Positions 38,101 through 45,166 of a stretch of 64,000 nt of DNA are shown here, in pieces. A program made the translations under genes and the position numbers. The notes under the pieces are model-generated. The model searched no databases and was not told where the DNA came from. It worked only from the letters and a program-made list of their open reading frames with translations. Within the stretch, counting starts at the first letter, position 1; the number at the start of each line of letters is the position of its first letter. Origin of the DNA: Xenophilus aerolatus (lineage in GTDB: Bacteria > Pseudomonadota > Gammaproteobacteria > Burkholderiales > Burkholderiaceae_C); assembly GCA_029968055.1 (NCBI GenBank), contig JASCNX010000006.1:62001-126000 (forward strand). The letters are read 5' to 3'.

Positions 38101-39075
38101 CTACTGGGGCTTGATGCCCGCCTGCTCCACGCGAAGGCGCAGCGCTTCGCCTTCGCGCAGCGAGGTCGCCTTGAAGTCTTCGGGCGACGCGGAGGGTTCT
38201 GCCTCGAAGCCGAGCGCCTGCATCCGCTGCTGCACGGCGGGATCCTTCAACGCGGACGCCGCCGCATCGAACAGCTTGCGCGAAACGTCCGCCGGCAGTC
38301 CCGCCGGTCCGACCAGGCCGTACCAGTAGCTCAGCGCGACGCCGGGCAGCCCCGACTCGGCCAGCGTCGGCAATTCGCCCGTGAGGCCCGAGCGCCGGTC
38401 CTTGGTGATCGCCACGGCGGTGAGCTTGTCCTCCTTCGCCAGTGGAAGCAGGGCGGCAGGCCCCATCAGCGTGAGTGGCGCCTCGCCGCTCACCACGGCC
38501 ATGGCGGCCGGCGCGCCGCCCTTGTACAGCACCTCCTCCAGGCCGACACCGGCCACCCGCTGCACGTCGGCCGCGAAAATCCTCAGGTTGGCACCGCCCG
38601 GGGAAGCCAGGAACAGCGGCTTGCCGCTGCCCCGGCCCGCGCGCAAGAGGTCCTCGACGCTGCGGATGCCCGACTGCCGGCTGGCCGCCAGCACGAAGAA
38701 CGAGCTGGCCACCTTGGAGATCGGCGTGAAGTTCGCCCCGTCGTACTTCACGGTGCCGTACAGGGCCTTGTCGGCACCGAACGCAGCGTCGAGGACCAGC
38801 AGCAGCGTGTAGCCGTCCGGTGCCGCACCGGCGACGTAGGCGGACGCCAGCGTGGTGTTGGCGCCTGGCCGGTTCTCGACCACCACCGCCTGCCCGAGCG
38901 AACGCGTCATGCTGTCGGCCAGCACGCGCGCGATGCCGTCTGCCCCACCGCCCGGCGCGAAGCCGACCACCAGGCGCACCGGCCGCGACGGGTAAGGATC
39001 GGCTGCGCGGCCGACGGGAGCGTGGAAGGCGATGACAGCGGCGAGCAAGGCCCCGAGCAGTGGCTTCATGCGCAT
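38101..39075 (-). CDS. Bug-family TTT substrate-binding protein (third)
   Basis: A 324-aa periplasmic Bug receptor: signal peptide MRMKPLLGALLAAVIAFHAP cut near GRAAD, VRLVVGFAPGGGADGIARVL, VVVENRPGANTTLASAYVAG, EEVLYKGGAPAAMAVVSGEA and GELPTLAESGLPG. The ATG at 39075 has GGAGA eight bases upstream; the longer upstream reading is antisense to the DUF3237 gene. It faces the end of the thiolase operon and is divergent from the second DUF3237 gene, mirroring the arrangement at 24.5-26.1 kb. Confidence 0.9.
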   Translation of the reverse strand: MRMKPLLGALLAAVIAFHAPVGRAADPYPSRPVRLVVGFAPGGGADGIARVLADSMTRSLGQAVVVENRPGANTTLASAYVAGAAPDGYTLLLVLDAAFGADKALYGTVKYDGANFTPISKVASSFFVLAASRQSGIRSVEDLLRAGRGSGKPLFLASPGGANLRIFAADVQRVAGVGLEEVLYKGGAPAAMAVVSGEAPLTLMGPAALLPLAKEDKLTAVAITKDRRSGLTGELPTLAESGLPGVALSYWYGLVGPAGLPADVSRKLFDAAASALKDPAVQQRMQALGFEAEPSASPEDFKATSLREGEALRLRVEQAGIKPQ

Positions 39076-39107
39076 GCGTGTGTCTCCGTGTTGGTCGATG
39101 CGAAGCC

Positions 39108-39225
39108 ATTGTGTGGAGGGCATGCGCCCGCCGATGTCGTCGCCGAATACGACAGGCGCCGGGCCGGCGCATGCCGGGCTGTCGTCTTCGCCTACGACAG
39201 CGGCGCGGCATCGCGGCGCTAAGCT
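39108..39225. promoter_or_regulatory. Divergent promoter with two lux-box-like operators (copy C)
   Basis: Two 20-bp elements: site 1 TGTCGT-N8-ACGACA (39135-39154) and site 2 TGTCGT-N8-ACGACA (39180-39199), both with perfect arms; at site 2 the arms extend to GCTGTCGT/ACGACAGC. A leftward -10-like CACAAT (39108-39113, minus strand) lies 21 nt from site 1, and a rightward TAAGCT (39220-39225) 20 nt from site 2. This is the clearest copy of the element. Confidence 0.65.
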
Positions 39226-39258
39226 GAAGGCTCCTTTCACCCCCGCCCTGCATCGCCC

Positions 39259-39744
39259 ATGCGTTTCGAACCCCCTCCCCGCGACCCACCCGGCCTGGAC
39301 TTCGCCTTCGCCATGCGACTTCAGTTTTCGCCTCGCGTGAAGATGGGCCGCATGCCCAACGGCTTCGTGCGCGGCTACACCGGCGTGGTGGGCGGCGAGG
39401 TGGTCGGCCCGATGCTCAACGGCGAGGTGGTTCCGCACAGCGGCGGCGACTGGCCCGCGTACTGGGACAACGGCACCGTCGAGTTCACGGCCCAGTACAT
39501 GCTGCGGGCTGAAGACGGCACGCCGATCCTGTTGAAGAACCGCGGCTTCCGCCATGCGCCGGCCGAGGTCTGCGCCCGGATGGAACGGCTGGACCCGGTC
39601 GAGCCCGAGGAGTACTACATGCGGCTCGCCCCGTTCTTCGAGGCACCCGTCGGCCCGCACGACTGGATGAACCAGCATGTGTTCGTCGGCAGCGCGCAGC
39701 GGCGCACCGACCATTCGATCTTCCATTTCTGGATCGTTCGTTGA
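39259..39744 (+). CDS. DUF3237 domain protein (second copy)
   Basis: A 161-aa DUF3237 protein related to the one at 25587: it shares NRGFRH, an EEYYMR/RSYYLR segment, and HDWMNQHVFVG against HDWLTRHIFIG. It stands alone rightward, divergent from a Bug receptor, behind promoter copy C. Pairing of a DUF3237 gene with a divergent Bug gene occurs twice in this island, which suggests a linked role in substrate use. Biochemical function is unknown. Confidence 0.82.
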   Translation: MRFEPPPRDPPGLDFAFAMRLQFSPRVKMGRMPNGFVRGYTGVVGGEVVGPMLNGEVVPHSGGDWPAYWDNGTVEFTAQYMLRAEDGTPILLKNRGFRHAPAEVCARMERLDPVEPEEYYMRLAPFFEAPVGPHDWMNQHVFVGSAQRRTDHSIFHFWIVR

Positions 39745-39791
39745 GTTTGCCGTCGGCGCTTGGCGATCGGCGCCTGCGTCCATACAATCGC

Positions 39792-40013
39792 GGCCTTGCA
39801 GGAGAACGGGCGACGCCGCCGGCGGCGCCCTACCGAAGGCGCAAACTCCCATAAACGCTCAGGTCTGCCCGCCGCGCACGACGCGCGGGCCCGTACTGCA
39901 AGCCATCGTCAGAGCCGTCTGGAGAGCCATCCCGCCAGGGATGCACCGAAGGAGCAAACCCGCTGCGGGTGCAGCGTGTGAATCTCTCAGGTACCGAGGA
40001 CAGGGGGAGCGGC
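39792..40013 (+). ncRNA. Tandem glycine riboswitch
   Basis: Two glycine aptamers in series. Aptamer 1 (39792-39904) is closed by a perfect P1 stem (CTTGCAG 39795-39801 with CTGCAAG 39896-39902) and has GGAGAAC, TACCGAAGGCGCAAACTCCC and ACGCTCAGG. Aptamer 2 (39912-40013) has CTGGAGAG, GCACCGAAGGAGCAAA, AATCTCTCAGGTACCGAGGA and CAGGGGGAGCGGC. These are hallmark core sequences of the gcvT glycine riboswitch. It fills most of the 355-nt gap before the amino acid dehydrogenase gene; the rest shows nothing else. A terminator overlaps its 3' end, so glycine binding probably relieves termination. Confidence 0.92.
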
Positions 40014-40050
40014 AACTTGAACCGTGCGTTCGGGTTGCTATTGTTTTCAT
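40012..40050 (+). terminator. Intrinsic terminator of the glycine riboswitch
   Basis: An 11-bp stem (GCAACTTGAAC 40012-40022 with GTTCGGGTTGC 40028-40038, two G-U pairs, loop CGTGC) is followed by TATTGTTTTC. The base of the stem shares two bases with the P1 strand of aptamer 2. Glycine-bound aptamer would compete with the stem, giving an ON switch as in known glycine riboswitches. The U-tract is imperfect. Confidence 0.65.
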
Positions 40051-40099
40051 AGCCGCTCCCGCCCGCCGTTCAAGCGCTGCAACCTCCGAAGGTTCTCCA

Positions 40100-41407
40100 A
40101 TGCGCGTGATCGTCCTCGGTGCCGGCCTGCTCGGCACCACCTCTGCCTACTTCCTTTCCCAGCTCGGCCACGACGTGACCGTGGTCGACCGCCAGGCCAC
40201 GCCCGGCGCCGAGACCAGCTTCGCCAACGGCGGGCAGATCTCGGTGAGCCATGCCGAACCCTGGGCCAACCCGAGCGCGCCGCTGAAGGTGCTGCAATGG
40301 CTGGGCAAGGAAGACGCACCCCTGCTCTTTCGCATCCGCGCCGACATGCGCCAGTGGCTGTGGGGCCTCTCGTTCCTGCGCGAATGCACGCCGGCGCGCA
40401 CGCGCCACAACATCGAGCAGATCGTGCGTCTGGGCACCTACAGCCGCGACACGCTGCAGCAGCTGCGCCGCGACACCGGCATCGACTACGACCAGCGCAC
40501 GCAGGGCATCCTGCACTTCTACACGACGCAGAAGGAGTTCGACGGCGCGCTCGCGCCTGCCGAGCAGATGCGCCAGCTCGGCTGCGAGCGCCGCGTGATC
40601 TCGGCCGACGAGGCCGTGCTGCTCGAGCCGGCGCTGGCGCACATCCGCCCGCAGCTGGCCGGCGCCACCTACACCGCCGAAGACGAGTCGGGCGACGCCA
40701 ACCGCTTCACGCGTGAACTGGCGCAGCGGGCCGAGGCCGCAGGCGTGCAGTTCCGCCTGGGCCATACCGTCACGGCGCTGCGCGAAGTCGGCGGCCGCAT
40801 CGACCACGTCGAGGTGACCGACACGGAGGGGCGCTTCCAGCGCCTGCAGGCCGACGCCTTCGTGCTGGCCATGGGCGCGTTCAGCCCGATGCTGGCCGCG
40901 CCGCTGGGCGTGCGGCTGCCAATCTACCCGGCCAAGGGCTACTCGGTGACGATGCCGGTGAAGGACGCGTCGAAGGCGCATCAGGTCTCACTGACGGACG
41001 ACGAGTTCAAGCTCGTGTTCTCGCGCCTCACGGGCCCGAACGGCGACCGCCTTCGCATTGCGGGCACGGCCGAACTCAACGGCTACGACCGCGACCTCAA
41101 CGCGGTGCGCTGCGAGGCGATCGTGCGGCGCGTGGAGCAGTTGTTCCCCGGCGCCGGCGACACCACCCAGGCGCAGTTCTGGACCGGCCTGCGCCCGGCG
41201 ACGCCGAGCAACGTGCCGATCATCGGTCGCAGCAAGGTGCCGAACCTCTTCCTCAATACCGGGCACGGCACGCTGGGTTGGACGCATGCCTGCGGTTCGG
41301 GCAAGTCGATCGCGCGCATCGTGACCGGGCTGACGCCGGAGGTGGACTTCGCGTTCCACGGCGTGGAGAAAGGCGCATCGGGCGTCGCGCGGCCCGTGGC
41401 GGCGTGA
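40100..41407 (+). CDS. dadA: D-amino acid dehydrogenase (DadA-like FAD oxidoreductase)
   Basis: A 435-aa FAD-dependent dehydrogenase of the DadA/glycine oxidase family that deaminates D-amino acids, passing electrons to the respiratory chain. It has the N-terminal dinucleotide fold MRVIVLGAGLLGTTSAYFLS, FANGGQISVSHAEPWANP near residue 42, IYPAKGYSVTMPV near residue 275, and the FAD-tail block GLRPATPSNVPIIGRS with GTLGWTHACGSGK. The ATG at 40100 follows the riboswitch terminator by 50 nt. Control by glycine suggests glycine is a substrate, or that the enzyme takes part in glycine/alanine overflow. Confidence 0.9.
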   Translation: MRVIVLGAGLLGTTSAYFLSQLGHDVTVVDRQATPGAETSFANGGQISVSHAEPWANPSAPLKVLQWLGKEDAPLLFRIRADMRQWLWGLSFLRECTPARTRHNIEQIVRLGTYSRDTLQQLRRDTGIDYDQRTQGILHFYTTQKEFDGALAPAEQMRQLGCERRVISADEAVLLEPALAHIRPQLAGATYTAEDESGDANRFTRELAQRAEAAGVQFRLGHTVTALREVGGRIDHVEVTDTEGRFQRLQADAFVLAMGAFSPMLAAPLGVRLPIYPAKGYSVTMPVKDASKAHQVSLTDDEFKLVFSRLTGPNGDRLRIAGTAELNGYDRDLNAVRCEAIVRRVEQLFPGAGDTTQAQFWTGLRPATPSNVPIIGRSKVPNLFLNTGHGTLGWTHACGSGKSIARIVTGLTPEVDFAFHGVEKGASGVARPVAA

Positions 41408-41626
41408 TCGTCGAGTCTGCGCTGCGTTCGGGCGTGCTGCCTGGCTCAGTGGCGCGGGAGGGCCGTTGCGTGTTGGCTTTTTGATCTTTTTTCTTTGGTG
41501 GTTGAGGGATGCTGGGCTGAACCCGGCCGACGGCGCCGAAATCAGCCCCACATCCCCCCTCTCGTCCCCCAACCCCTCCGAAGCGCCTATCGTCGACATC
41601 CCGCCCGATCCACCCCATCGACATCC

Positions 41627-42232
41627 ATGACCACGCCCCGTGAATCCGTCGACCTTTCCAAGGCCTACCGGCTGCTCAACCACGGCCCGACCGTGCTGGT
41701 GAGCGCGGCGGCCGACGGCCGCCGAAACCTCATGGCCGCGGCCTGGGCGATGCCGCTGGACTTTGCGCCCCCCAAGGTGGCGGTGGTGCTCGACAAGGCG
41801 ACCTACACGCGCCGGCTCATCGAAGCCAGCGGCGAGTTCGTGCTCCAAGTGCCGGTACGCGCGCAGCTCGACCTGGTCGAGGCCCTGGGCAACGTCTCGG
41901 GCTCGAATGAAGAAGCGCTGGGCGGGCGCGACAAGTTCGACGCCTTCGGCCTCTCGGCCTTCTCAGGCAGCGCCGTCGGCGCGCCTTTGCTCGAAGGCTG
42001 CGCGGCCTGGCTCGAATGCCGGCTGTTGCCCGAGCCGGCGATCCAGCAGCGCTACGACCTGTTCCTGGGCGAAGTGGTCGCCGCGCAGGCCGACCCGCGC
42101 GTCTTCAGCGCCGGGCGCTGGCACTTCGACGGGCAGGATGCACGGCGCACGCTGCACCATGTGGCGGGCGGGCATTTCATCGTGGATGGCGAGGCCGTCG
42201 ACGCCCGGCCGCTGGCGCCGCGTCCACGCTGA
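41627..42232 (+). CDS. Flavin reductase-like domain protein
   Basis: A 201-aa FMN-binding split-barrel protein: PTVLVSAAADGRRNLMAAAW near residue 21, then PPKVAVVLDKATYTRRLIEA, GEFVLQVPVRAQ and GCAAWLECRLLP. Such proteins reduce flavins for partner oxygenases or act as flavoproteins on their own. The 219 nt before it hold no gene; there is a T-rich run near 41480-41500 that could end dadA transcription but no convincing stem. Confidence 0.82.
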   Translation: MTTPRESVDLSKAYRLLNHGPTVLVSAAADGRRNLMAAAWAMPLDFAPPKVAVVLDKATYTRRLIEASGEFVLQVPVRAQLDLVEALGNVSGSNEEALGGRDKFDAFGLSAFSGSAVGAPLLEGCAAWLECRLLPEPAIQQRYDLFLGEVVAAQADPRVFSAGRWHFDGQDARRTLHHVAGGHFIVDGEAVDARPLAPRPR

Positions 42233-42239
42233 CGCGCCT

Positions 42240-42710
42240 TCAGGCCGGCGCCACGTCGGCGCTGCGACGGCGCCACAGCGCCAGCACCATCACGGCCACC
42301 ACCGCCAGGTTCGCCAGCAGCAGCACGGCATGCAGCGCATCGGCGTGGCGCAGCAGGCCGGCGAGCTCGAAGGGCACGTAGATCGCGCCGCTGGCCGCGC
42401 TGAGCCACTCGGCCCAGGCGCGGTTGCGCAACAGGCCGTAGGCCTCCACCAGCCGCACCGCGGCATAGGCGAAGGCGCCCAGCGCCAACAGCCCGAGTCG
42501 CGAATCCTGCAGATGTTGCGCGAAGTCGAGGAAGACGTGCGGGTAGTGCGCCGCGGGGTTCAGGTGCAGGTGGTGCACCAGGCGCACCGCCAGCCCGTGC
42601 AGGTCGCCGTGCAGCAGCGTCAGCAGGCCCGAGGCCGCGGCCAGCGCCAGCACGCCCTTGAAGGCTTCGAACAGGGCGACGGTGCGAAGGGCGGCGGTGG
42701 GCGTGCGCAT
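42240..42710 (-). CDS. DUF2127 family membrane protein
   Basis: A 156-aa protein with four hydrophobic segments. AYAAVRLVEAYGLLRNRAWA followed by EWLSAASGAIYVPFELAGLL is typical of DUF2127. It begins MRTPTAALRTVALFEAFKGV, also family-like. Function is unknown. It is convergent with the flavin reductase-like gene (7 nt apart) and about 95 nt downstream of the GST gene on the same strand. Confidence 0.82.
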   Translation of the reverse strand: MRTPTAALRTVALFEAFKGVLALAAASGLLTLLHGDLHGLAVRLVHHLHLNPAAHYPHVFLDFAQHLQDSRLGLLALGAFAYAAVRLVEAYGLLRNRAWAEWLSAASGAIYVPFELAGLLRHADALHAVLLLANLAVVAVMVLALWRRRSADVAPA

Positions 42711-42805
42711 GCCGCGATCTTCGCAGGACGCCGGCGTCCGGCGGCCGGCCGCCGGCGATCACCGGCGTCGGAGGCCGAGCGTTCTCTGTCCAGGCCGCCC
42801 GTGGC

Positions 42806-43429
42806 TCAGCCGTGCGGCCAGGCCGCGAACGCCGGCAGCGCCTCGGCCTGCGACGAGTGTGCGGCCTGCAGCGGAAAGTCCGCGGGCGCCACCACGCCGG
42901 GCAACAGGGCTTGCGTGAAGTGCCAGACCACGGCGATCGTCAGGCTCGCCTGGCCGATCGGCTGTCCGCCGGCGGCAGGGGCCAATGCGGCGCGGCGCAT
43001 GTCGGCCTCGATCGCCTCCCAGGCGGCCAGCACCTGGCCGTGCACCCGGTCGGTCCACGGCACGTGGCGCTTGTCGGCGGGGCGCAGTTCGCGCTCGTAC
43101 ACGAGCTGCACCGCCTTCTCGCAGGCCGCCAGCGCGAGGCCGGTGAGCCGCAGCGCCCGCACGCGCTCGGACGGCGCCGCGGGCCACAGGCTGCGCGCCG
43201 GCCCGGCCAGTTCCTCGGCATGCTGCAGGATCAGGTTGGAATCCATCAGCGCCGTGCCGTCCTCCAGCATCAGCGTGGGCGCCTTGACGACCGGATTGAA
43301 GCGGCGGAATTCATCGACTTGCCGAAAGACCGACACCGGCCGCGATTCGAAGCCCAGCCCGAGCAGTTGCAGAGAGATCGCCGTGCGCCGGACGAAAGGC
43401 GAGTCGAGCATGCCGATGAGTTGCATCAT
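42806..43429 (-). CDS. Glutathione S-transferase family protein
   Basis: A 207-aa GST: thioredoxin-like domain (MQLIGMLDSPFVRRTAISLQ, with Ser10 as the likely activating residue; FNPVVKAPTLMLEDGTALMDS with cis-Pro and the glutathione-binding D-S) and a helical C-terminal domain (SLTIAVVWHFTQALLP). The substrate is unknown. Starts at 43429 and 43426 are equivalent. It is divergent from a LysR gene, the classic layout of a LysR regulator and its target. Confidence 0.87.
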   Translation of the reverse strand: MMQLIGMLDSPFVRRTAISLQLLGLGFESRPVSVFRQVDEFRRFNPVVKAPTLMLEDGTALMDSNLILQHAEELAGPARSLWPAAPSERVRALRLTGLALAACEKAVQLVYERELRPADKRHVPWTDRVHGQVLAAWEAIEADMRRAALAPAAGGQPIGQASLTIAVVWHFTQALLPGVVAPADFPLQAAHSSQAEALPAFAAWPHG

Positions 43430-43543
43430 TTCAGTTGCGCTTTCTTTGCTGCACGCGCCGTCGCATGCCAGGTTCGAAATCTAGCCCGCCAAGAGGGCGA
43501 AGACCATCGACTTCTTCTGCCCGGATGCGTTAGAAATCCTGAC

Positions 43544-44458
43544 ATGCCAACACCACCGCCCGACGCCCGCACCCCCACCGACCTGCCACCCCTGCAGGCG
43601 CTTCGCTGCTTCGAGGCGGTGGCGCGCTTGGGCAGCGTCACGGGCGCCGCACAGGCGCTGCACGTCACGCACTCGGCCGTCAGCCAGCAGGTGCGGCAAC
43701 TGGAGGAACTGCTGGGCCTGTCGCTTTTCGAGCGCGCGGGTCGTGGGCTGCGCCTGTCGGAGAACGGGCGCCTCTATGCGATGCAGGTGCGGGCCGCGCT
43801 GCAGGGCATCGGTGAAGCCACGCGTGCGCTGCGCGTCCGCCCGCGCGCCGGCGAGCTGGTCGTGGCCGTGGTGCCCTCCTTCGGCCTGCATTGGCTGCTG
43901 CCTCGCCTGCCACGATTCCTGGCCCTGCATCCCGGGCACCGCGTGCGCCTGCAGGCCAGCCTGGAAGTGCAGGACCTGCGACAGGGCGCGGCGCACATCG
44001 CCATCCGCATGGGCCAGGGCCCGTGGGAGGGACTCGCGCAGCAGCACCTCTTCGACGACGAACTGCTCATGGTGGCGTCGCCCCGCCTGAACGGCGGTGC
44101 GCTCCCGCGCACGCCGGCCGAGGTGCTCGCATGCACGCCCATCCGCTCGGCCGAACCCTGGGCGCCCTGGTGCCAGGCCGCGGGCCTGCCCGAGCCCCCG
44201 GGCACGCGCGGCGGCCTGTGGATCAACGATTCCAACCTCTCACTGGAAGCCGCCCGCCTGGGCCAGGGCGTGGCGCTGGAGCGCCGCAGCGTGGCAGATG
44301 CCCTGCTGCACCGCGGCGAGCTGGTGGCGCTGACGGACATCCGCGTGCCCTACGCGTACCCCTACTGGCTGGTGTGGCCCGAAGGCCGTGCCAGCGCGCA
44401 GCGCGAGGACTTCGCGCGCTGGCTCGAGGCCGAGGTCGCGGCGTACCGGCAGGCCTAG
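43544..44458 (+). CDS. LysR-family regulator (GcvA-like)
   Basis: A 304-aa LysR regulator: helix-turn-helix LPPLQALRCFEAVARLGSVT, GAAQALHVTHSAVSQQVRQL and LFERAGRGLRLSENG, then a substrate-binding domain (ELVVAVVPSFGLHWLLPRLP). The layout LPPL-AL-FEA with HVTHSAVSQQ is typical of GcvA-type members. It is divergent from the GST gene across a 114-nt gap that should hold its binding site. Confidence 0.88.
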   Translation: MPTPPPDARTPTDLPPLQALRCFEAVARLGSVTGAAQALHVTHSAVSQQVRQLEELLGLSLFERAGRGLRLSENGRLYAMQVRAALQGIGEATRALRVRPRAGELVVAVVPSFGLHWLLPRLPRFLALHPGHRVRLQASLEVQDLRQGAAHIAIRMGQGPWEGLAQQHLFDDELLMVASPRLNGGALPRTPAEVLACTPIRSAEPWAPWCQAAGLPEPPGTRGGLWINDSNLSLEAARLGQGVALERRSVADALLHRGELVALTDIRVPYAYPYWLVWPEGRASAQREDFARWLEAEVAAYRQA

Positions 44459-45150
44459 GCGTCCCCGCCCAGGCGCACCTCGATGCGCAGCGGCGCGGCC
44501 GCGCCGCCCAGCTGCTCGCGCATCCACTTGTGCGCGAACTCGCGGATCGTCTGCTCGGCCATCGGCGCCTGCGCGCGCAGGTACTCGCTGCGCCCGGCGC
44601 GGCGTTCCAGCTCGGGGCCGAGGTTGCGCATCATCAGCGCCTGGTTGGCGGCGCCGTCGGGCGCCAGCAGGCCGCCCTTCTCGCTGCGGAATTCGGCCTT
44701 GGCGAGGTCGACGGCCGGCGGCAGCAGCGGCTGCGGCGCGGGCACGCTGAGCACGTAGCCGTCGCCGGCCGGCCTCAGCGTCCAGGTGTCGGCCAGCGGG
44801 ATGCGGTAGGTGTAGTGCACGGGCGCGCGAACGGTGCCCAGGCGCTCGCCCAAGAGCCAGCCGCAGTCGCGCCACAGGCAGGTGCGCGAGGAGCGCCAGC
44901 CGAATTCCTCGACCTTCACGAGCGTCGACACCTCGAGGTGCCCGCCGGGCGTGCGCAGCACCAGCACCCGGGTCGGGTCGAGCACCGGCACGCCCTGCTC
45001 CGAGCGCCCGAGCGGGGTGCGCAGCGGCCCGAGCCAGGCGAAGCTCGCTCCCGCAAGAACCAGCACGAGGGCCAGCACCGGGAGCACCCACGGCCGGCGT
45101 GCGCCGGTGTGCGCAACCGGTGGCGACGACGGGGGGCCGGCCCCAGGCAT
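44455..45150 (-). CDS. Membrane-anchored protein of unknown function
   Basis: A 231-aa protein with a Pro-rich N-terminus, one membrane helix (WVLPVLALVLVLAGASFAWL, residues 21-40), and an extracytoplasmic domain. It contains TRVLVLRTPGGHLEVSTLVK and TCLWRDCGWLLGERLGTV with a likely disulfide pair, and ends FAHKWMREQLGGAAAPLRIE. The ordering faintly recalls DUF4230-type proteins but I do not assign it. It begins 16 nt after the FIST gene and overlaps the LysR gene stop tail to tail by four bases. Confidence 0.65.
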   Translation of the reverse strand: MPGAGPPSSPPVAHTGARRPWVLPVLALVLVLAGASFAWLGPLRTPLGRSEQGVPVLDPTRVLVLRTPGGHLEVSTLVKVEEFGWRSSRTCLWRDCGWLLGERLGTVRAPVHYTYRIPLADTWTLRPAGDGYVLSVPAPQPLLPPAVDLAKAEFRSEKGGLLAPDGAANQALMMRNLGPELERRAGRSEYLRAQAPMAEQTIREFAHKWMREQLGGAAAPLRIEVRLGGDA

Positions 45151-45166
45151 GGCGTGCGCCTCGTGC

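Noticed and set aside
39792-40050. Possible small ORF or CRISPR-like repeats in the region before dadA
   Set aside because: The repeated motifs (CCGAAGG, GCAAAC, CTCAGG) are the two glycine aptamer cores, not a CRISPR array, and no frame is convincing.
41408-41626. T-rich stretch after dadA as an intrinsic terminator
   Set aside because: There are T-runs near 41480-41500 but no stable stem directly before them.
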